This document shows, piece by piece, positions 60,201 to 64,000 of a DNA stretch of 64,000 nucleotides (its first letter is position 1; each line of letters opens with the position of its first letter). The notes under the pieces were generated by a model. The model did no database searches, was not told the DNA's origin, and saw nothing but the letters and a program-made list of their open reading frames with translations. Origin of the DNA: Arthrobacter rhizosphaerae (lineage in GTDB: Bacteria > Actinomycetota > Actinomycetes > Actinomycetales > Micrococcaceae); the NCBI RefSeq assembly GCF_023062595.1, contig NZ_JALLAN010000012.1:1-64000 (forward strand), written 5' to 3'. A program made the position numbers and the translations under genes.

Positions 60201-60786
60201 CCATGACCAAATGAGTGTGAAGTTGTGGATCACCCACGCGCGACTCCCAGTGGTCAAAGGCTGCAGCGATGGCGCCACGGGTACCGAGATGGGCAACCCC
60301 ATTCCGGCCGGCGCGGGTGTGAACGGCAAGGTCTTCTAGCCATTTCAGCGTTGCCTCTACGGCTTCATGGTGGGTCTGAAGGATGTGATCTTGAACGGCG
60401 CGAGGGCTGATTGCCCAAAGGACGGAAACTGATTTGGGGACGCTGAAGGTTAGATCGAAGCCTGCAACGGCATGGCGGGTGGTTGCTTGGCATTGGCCCT
60501 TTTGGACTACGGTGGGGTGGCCATGTGGCCGGCCGAGAGCATCACCGGTGTCTGGGTGTGCGGTGTGTTCGAAGATCGCTTGGGCATCAGTCTCCGTGAC
60601 GACGTCGCCAATTGCCCGGTTGATGCCGTCCAATCCGCTGCCGGCCCAGCGACCCTGCGGAGTTCCGGACTTCATGTAATACGTTGTGGCATCCGGGGGA
60701 GCGATTGTCAGGTCGTCCATCATGGTGGTCTTGAAAAGATACTTCAGGCCTGACTGAGCCGAGAGCCTGGCGATGGACATGGTCAT
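57214..60786 (-). CDS. MobF relaxase/helicase (TraA/TrwC type)
   Basis: The 1190-residue product has a TrwC relaxase domain (residues 1-300): candidate nucleophile Tyr16 in LKYLF, FDLTFSVPKSVSVLWA, and the metal-binding triad H179 in FDHWES and H190, H192 in DPQLHTHLV. Next is a RecD/TraI-type helicase with VVGPAGTGKSTTLGAI (Walker A), VVVDEASMVS (Walker B) and TTAHRSQGITVDRGH. It nicks oriT and unwinds the transferred strand. oriT should lie near; the gap 61329-61600 is a candidate but shows no clear nick site. The start overlaps the upstream stop by four bases. Confidence 0.9.
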   Translation of the reverse strand: MTMSIARLSAQSGLKYLFKTTMMDDLTIAPPDATTYYMKSGTPQGRWAGSGLDGINRAIGDVVTETDAQAIFEHTAHPDTGDALGRPHGHPTVVQKGQCQATTRHAVAGFDLTFSVPKSVSVLWAISPRAVQDHILQTHHEAVEATLKWLEDLAVHTRAGRNGVAHLGTRGAIAAAFDHWESRVGDPQLHTHLVMANRVQRITDGAWVTLDSRTLYKAAVAASEHYNGLLYDALQRKLGTATDIRKPAVNTHNPSQQLTGIDDALIREFSNRSRLIDVETDRLVAEWVKERGTRPSPTTIVKLRQQATLSTRTPKAEAITPLHELSAQWRARAATKGFEPDLVLTATIRRSRATPFSACDFAASWIDAVASLTRERVAAKRSTWNRWNLLAEAERVCAEIRCHAPEDRNAMMDAVATAAESQSVSLNEYRYSVPADAQPDLHYANQSVFDFHGARLYTDAATLASEDAIMAARNDDGGPAVRDVVAMDSLASYRHRGQLELHNDQRAAAAQVLLSGNRLDAVVGPAGTGKSTTLGAIKTAWQAEFGAGSVIGLAPAAASAEVLSRELEMDTENVAKWLYESVGQGAGNRAVQFFDAEQRLTRSVTGDSSRATRLTQRLIKLAAEQDRWQFHPKQLVVVDEASMVSTLQLSALVNQARDAGAKVLLVGDPCQLDSIDAGGILGWLDRQGKAARLSTIWRFEQTWEQRSSLKLRAGDFASITEYDQNQRIRHGSYLDMVDQAYRNWHTDVLEGKTSILIGPDNDTVGMLNERAQADRVIQGAVDAEHRLALSDGLYAGPGDIIIARRNDRSIVDGDGAYIRNGTMLDVVRVGRRDGSLSAVRRDTGATITLNRTYVESSVELGYATTAHRSQGITVDRGHTVVTPGRLTRELLYVSMTRGRVGNYAYVSENDPLEHEPMDPSMRFSWREILGEVLAAEGSERTAHEVRDAELSKADSLERLSAEYDYLAQVAAAEDLTRFLKAHSMGRDDVFQQSPSWGAAVAAWRRVAIISLPSAQRMVQDVLANTDAARDPVAILHSRLRSWVSRMPVNEPGTLAEPFQTDRPDLASMMNQVKERMQNRSDHVCFQALMQEPEWKRNLLETLGPDVESDEVACAIERVAIFRDRWGIDGSPLPLGPKPSEYEWEQQSQRVNIQGLLDRIAISSPSQWQPDTWDEASAALEASLINVGWQL

Positions 60787-61328
60787 AGTCGTCGCACTCC
60801 GGCTGGCCGTTTAGACGGTATCCACCCGCGACTGCGGAGAATGTCCCTCGTCTTTGGGTCTAATGGGAGGCCTTTTGCTTGGGCCATGGCGACAAGCCTG
60901 GCAGCGACGTGCGCCAGATCCTGCACGTTGATTCGCTGGGCCCTTTTTAGGCGAGCAACTTCCCCTTGGAGGAGGCTTATGCGTGCCTGTTGCTCGGAGT
61001 TCTCGGCCTCAAGGCGGTCGACGTCGCCCGACTGGGACCGCAGGTTTGTCTGGAGTGCGTCGATGGTCTCCAGATTGGTCTTGATAGTCGCATCGAAGCG
61101 TTGTCTCGTCGCAGGGCGTTCGAGAGCGCGTTCAGGAGTGCTCGCCACTTTTTCGGGGGAGGGGGAGTTGGCAGCGGAGGCTGATCCGCCGTCGTCGCGC
61201 GCTTTCTTGTTCTGTTGTCGCCGCCGGCGGTCCCTCTGCCTGTTCGCACAGCGTGTGGAACAGAACTGCTGTGTTTTACGAGACGGTTCGAAACCCACTC
61301 GGCACTCCCCGCAAATCTTCCTGCTCAT
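60783..61328 (-). CDS. Zinc-ribbon coiled-coil relaxosome accessory protein
   Basis: The 181-residue product opens with a zinc ribbon (ICGECRVGFEPSRKTQQFCS, TRCANRQRDRRRRQ), followed by a disordered basic stretch and a coiled coil (residues 85-140: NLETIDALQTNLRSQSGDVD). This layout, right before and coupled to a MobF relaxase, is usual for a DNA-binding accessory protein that marks oriT. It is the first gene of the operon. The role is from context. Confidence 0.65.
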   Translation of the reverse strand: MSRKICGECRVGFEPSRKTQQFCSTRCANRQRDRRRRQQNKKARDDGGSASAANSPSPEKVASTPERALERPATRQRFDATIKTNLETIDALQTNLRSQSGDVDRLEAENSEQQARISLLQGEVARLKRAQRINVQDLAHVAARLVAMAQAKGLPLDPKTRDILRSRGWIPSKRPAGVRRL

Positions 61329-61601
61329 GTTCGTTCATCAGCATGAAGGGAAACATCTACATGACATGCCGTGAGCTAGTCCTCACGGCGAAGACCTTGG
61401 ATGCCAGAGGTGTGAAGGACTGGGGGAGACTGGCACGGAGGGAAGGACGCTGGCCTGAGGGCCCGGTAGCGCAGCATGCCGTTGGGAGGCCTTCGGAGGG
61501 AGTGCCGCGCAGGTTTCGAGAGGCGTGTATCAAGAGTAAAAAAGAACCGTCGACTGCGAGTCGACGGTTCTCTAGGGACTGGTACTTAAATGCCCTTCTA
61601 G
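61329..61601. other. Gap between relaxase operon and DUF4192 gene
   Basis: Holds the promoter of the relaxase operon (minus) and the terminator at 61543. A plus-strand frame from 61362 runs through the terminator and is not accepted. An oriT could lie here. Confidence 0.4.
61543..61571 (-). terminator. Rho-independent terminator of the DUF4192 gene
   Basis: A perfect 13-base stem (AGAACCGTCGACT and its complement, three-base loop) is followed on the minus strand by CTTTTTTAC-like T-run. It is 31 bases after the DUF4192 stop and shields the relaxase operon from read-through. Confidence 0.85.
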
Positions 61602-62636
61602 CTACGAAGCTTCAAGGCCCCTCGGCCGGTAGGCGGTTTGTCTATCGGTATTCCAAGGGGCGATCATTCCCTGGCCAATCATTTGGTCGCTGAGTCGGGC
61701 TAGGCGGTAGTTGGGGTCAGCTTCGATGGCGAGTTGGAGGAACTGGTGGGCTTTGCTGCCTCGGCCTTCCCACCAATTGATGTAGCCGATGGCGGTGAGG
61801 ACCGGGGCGGCGTGTTGGTTGTTGGTTTGGGTGTAAGCGTGGAGAAGGAGTTGTTGGGCCCATTCGATGCGGGACCATTGCGGTTTGGCGGTGGTTTGGG
61901 CGAGGAGCACCTGGTCTATCGGTTCGTCGATGCCGGGGATATCTGCCATGAGTTGATCGCGGATGCCGGAGAACTGAAGATTCGCGATGAGGCTGACAGT
62001 TTGATCGTCGCTTGGGTAGGTTTTGGAATTCAGCATGTCGGACCAGAGAGTTCGGGCTTGGTCGATCGCGTCGTGGTGGGGCAGGTGGCGGATGGCTTCC
62101 ATGCGCTGCTGAACCGCGTTGGCCTTGGATGCTTCCTGGGTTGGTGCTGGCAAGGTGATGCGGCCTGTGGGGTGGATGGTGCTGCCGCGGTAGACGTATT
62201 CGGCGTTGATCTGGCTGGACTGGGTGGTGCTGAGCGGGATGTCGGCGTAGTTCTCGGGGCTGTCGTCGTAGCGGGTGAAGGTGTCCTTTCCGACGAGCAG
62301 CCCGTCCCGGATGGGGAGTCCGCGTGCTGCCAGTTCGCCGGTCAGGGCGGCGATGATTGCGGCGCGCGGTTTGTCCTGGCCGGGTTCCCAGGGGGTGGAG
62401 GTGTAGAGGGCGAAGAGGACACCGGTGGCGCTTGAGTCGTGGCTGAGGTAGTCGGCGACGGTGCGGGCATAGGTGCGTTCGGCGCCGTTGTGCCGGGGTA
62501 GGTCTACGCGGAGGGTGGCGCCGATGTGGTTGGTGTCCAGAGTGAGACAGACCAGGCTTTCCTGGGGCCAGAAGCCGAGGGTGTGTCCGATGAAGCTGAG
62601 GAGGTCTGCGGGGGATTTGATGGTGAGCGTTTCCAT
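61602..62636 (-). CDS. DUF4192 protein
   Basis: From ATG 62636 (METLTIKSPADLLSFIGHTL) with AAGGA ahead, the product has 344 residues. LGFWPQESLVCLTLD, IGATLRVDLPRH and VLFALYTSTPWEPG are typical of the family, and the C-terminal part (HAAPVLTAIGYINWWEGRGS, AHQFLQLAIEADPNYRLARL) is a TPR-like helix set. The role is unknown; the family is widespread in Arthrobacter and relatives, on chromosomes and plasmids. Monocistronic with its own terminator. Confidence 0.85.
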   Translation of the reverse strand: METLTIKSPADLLSFIGHTLGFWPQESLVCLTLDTNHIGATLRVDLPRHNGAERTYARTVADYLSHDSSATGVLFALYTSTPWEPGQDKPRAAIIAALTGELAARGLPIRDGLLVGKDTFTRYDDSPENYADIPLSTTQSSQINAEYVYRGSTIHPTGRITLPAPTQEASKANAVQQRMEAIRHLPHHDAIDQARTLWSDMLNSKTYPSDDQTVSLIANLQFSGIRDQLMADIPGIDEPIDQVLLAQTTAKPQWSRIEWAQQLLLHAYTQTNNQHAAPVLTAIGYINWWEGRGSKAHQFLQLAIEADPNYRLARLSDQMIGQGMIAPWNTDRQTAYRPRGLEAS

Positions 62637-63077
62637 GATTCCGTTTCCTTGATCGCCTTGCCGGTGCTTGATCCGGCCATTGGATGGAGGCGTCGTTCTG
62701 ATAACGGAGTCACTGCTGGGATCAGGGTCCGGAGTGCAACTTGGGGAACCGGCGGAGCCAGGAAATTTCGTAAGGAGATAAGCGACGGAGGAGCGCCGAA
62801 CGAAATTTTGTGGGGCGGTCGGCGCTTGGCGCCCTGGTTGCGCGGAGGGCCCGCCCAGCGATGATCGAGTATCAGAATGACAAACAGCGATGATGCTTTG
62901 GCTGTTCATGGATACGCAGGGACTGGGCCGCATGACTTCACGTAGTGAGTGTGCCGTGACAGTTGGCATCACGGGCTTCGACAAGCACCCCCGCCGCTCC
63001 CGCAAACTGCCACTGCAGCGTACCGGTAACCGCGAGGAGTATCACGGTAATGTTATTCCAATAAACGACAAAAGAGC
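62637..63077. other. Intergenic between divergent DUF4192 and IclR genes
   Basis: No gene. A hairpin AGCGCCGA/TCGGCGCT spans 62792-62826, and TTATTCCAATAA, a short dyad, lies near 63052-63063 before the IclR start, perhaps an autoregulatory site. Confidence 0.4.
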
Positions 63078-63863
63078 ATGGAGATTGATGTGAACGATCA
63101 ACATGAGGACGAGAAGGTGGTGGGCGCTGATCGAGTGCTCGCCGTACTGATTGATCTCGCAGGCCATCCTCAGGGGGCAACACTGGACGAGCTGGCCCAG
63201 CGCCTTCACAGTTCCAAGCCGACCGTTCACAGAGCGCTGTCAGCCCTTCGCCGGGCTCATTTGGCAGATCAGGTTTCCCGGGGTGTGTACATCTTGGGAG
63301 ACGAGTTCATCCGGCTGGCTTTCCGCCATCATTCTGCCAGACCCGATGCTACGCGCATTGAACCTGCGTTACGGACGCTGGCCCAGCAATATGGGGAGAC
63401 GGCACATTATGCAGTTTTAGTGGGGACCGAAGTTGTTTATCGAGCGAAAGTTGACCCTCCGATCGGGTCTGTACGGCTGACTTCGGAAGTCGGCGGACGC
63501 AACCCGGCTCATCGAACAGCGGTTGGAAAGATGCTCCTTAGTCACGAGTTGCACAGTGAGGCGGAACTGGCCAAATGGCTGAACGGGCAACCGCTGGAGG
63601 CTCGCACACCTAACTCCATCATCACGATCCCCGCCCTGTGGGCAGAATTGGAAGCTACTCGGGACCGTGGTTACGCGATTGACGACCAAGAGAATGAGAT
63701 CGGCATAAATTGTGTCGCTGTATTGGCTGATCTCGGCGGTCCTCAAATAGGGGCTGTCAGTCTTAGTGCACTGGCCTTCAGGCTGCCGCTTGAGAAGCTG
63801 ATTGTTGAGGTTCCGACCATACAGTCGATCATTGCTGCTTCGCGGGGTCTCCCTGCCGCTTAG
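63078..63863 (+). CDS. IclR-family transcription regulator
   Basis: The 261-residue product has a winged HTH in residues 18-75 (RVLAVLIDLAGHPQGATLDE, LAQRLHSSKPTVHRALSALR) and the IclR effector domain after it (TAHYAVLVGTEVVYRAKVDP, AHRTAVGKMLLS, RGYAIDDQENEIGINCVAVL). Length is normal. Regulators of this family usually control nearby sugar or aromatic catabolic genes, which would lie right of the window. GTG 63090 is a possible later start. Confidence 0.85.
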   Translation: MEIDVNDQHEDEKVVGADRVLAVLIDLAGHPQGATLDELAQRLHSSKPTVHRALSALRRAHLADQVSRGVYILGDEFIRLAFRHHSARPDATRIEPALRTLAQQYGETAHYAVLVGTEVVYRAKVDPPIGSVRLTSEVGGRNPAHRTAVGKMLLSHELHSEAELAKWLNGQPLEARTPNSIITIPALWAELEATRDRGYAIDDQENEIGINCVAVLADLGGPQIGAVSLSALAFRLPLEKLIVEVPTIQSIIAASRGLPAA

Positions 63864-64000
63864 CCTTTGCCGCTGAAGGGAGGGCCTCCTATGGAAAGCC
63901 TGACTGAGGGCCAGGATGCCTCTTCCGGCTGTGCTCGGCAAAGACGGGATTATGGGCACCCCTATCTCGCCTGCCCGGCACTCGTACCCCGCCTGTCCAA
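63864..64000. other. End of window, no gene recognised
   Basis: Only 137 bases; no start with a ribosome site is seen. Confidence 0.4.

Noticed and set aside
61362..61693. Plus-strand frame starting after AAGGGA
   Set aside because: It runs straight through the strong terminator hairpin and antisense into the DUF4192 gene end.
1..64000. tRNA, rRNA, CRISPR arrays, replication or partition genes
   Set aside because: Looked for on both strands by eye; nothing convincing was found, though a small tRNA or ncRNA could be missed without a covariance search.

Overview
The window looks like DNA of a high-GC actinomycete of the Micrococcaceae (Arthrobacter or Pseudarthrobacter type). This rests on codon use, the SCO6880-type conjugation genes, DUF4913, DUF4192 and DUF7793 proteins, and the actinobacterial style of ATP-dependent DNA ligase remnants. 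No tRNA, rRNA, CRISPR array or plasmid replication/partition gene was seen, so chromosome and large plasmid cannot be told apart.

Layout. 1-0.6 kb: the end of a lactonase-type amidohydrolase followed by a sugar mutarotase (deoxysugar catabolism). 0.9-17 kb: a patchwork of ordinary genes and mobile-element debris. It holds two DNA ligase remnants cut at the same point, IS-end-like repeats, a stress/partner-switching set (STAS-like proteins, a GAF-SpoIIE phosphatase, a PRC-barrel/DUF2382 protein), a frameshifted PAP2 phosphatase, and a four-gene minus-strand operon for a large repeat-rich surface protein whose first gene carries an in-frame stop. 17.9-21.3 kb: a complete Tn554-type tnpA-tnpB-tnpC set (minus strand). 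21.7-24.9 kb: a divergent integrase, HTH protein and zinc-ribbon degenerate-recombinase trio. 25-27.4 kb: GNAT, alpha/beta hydrolase and excisionase-like genes.

27.5-32.1 kb: a coupled ImmA/IrrE-like protease, MAB_1171c-type membrane protein, HTH and hydrolase operon, then a second HTH gene and two ArsR-like genes. Two large palindromes in this block share the half-site CTNTNGAC with the same 2-base centre, which suggests one regulator for both parts.

32.3-61.3 kb: a conjugative element. A sigma-like protein, a VirB8-like protein, a cell-wall hydrolase, VirB6, SCO6880, VirB4 and coupling-protein genes, DUF4913, an ArdC-like protein and SSB are on the plus strand; a MobF relaxase operon is on the minus strand. 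The backbone is split by two more AT-rich cargo blocks that look like defence genes: NdpA-like plus RelA/SpoT synthetase, a membrane protein and an AlbA/Schlafen protein (35.6-39.6 kb), and a 1266-residue protein plus an OLD-family ATPase/TOPRIM nuclease (50.2-56.1 kb). 61.6-63.9 kb: a DUF4192 gene with its own terminator and an IclR regulator.

The best candidates for an undescribed system are the coupled NdpA/RelA-SpoT pair, the 1266-residue protein/OLD pair, and the protease-membrane-HTH-hydrolase locus with matched operators.
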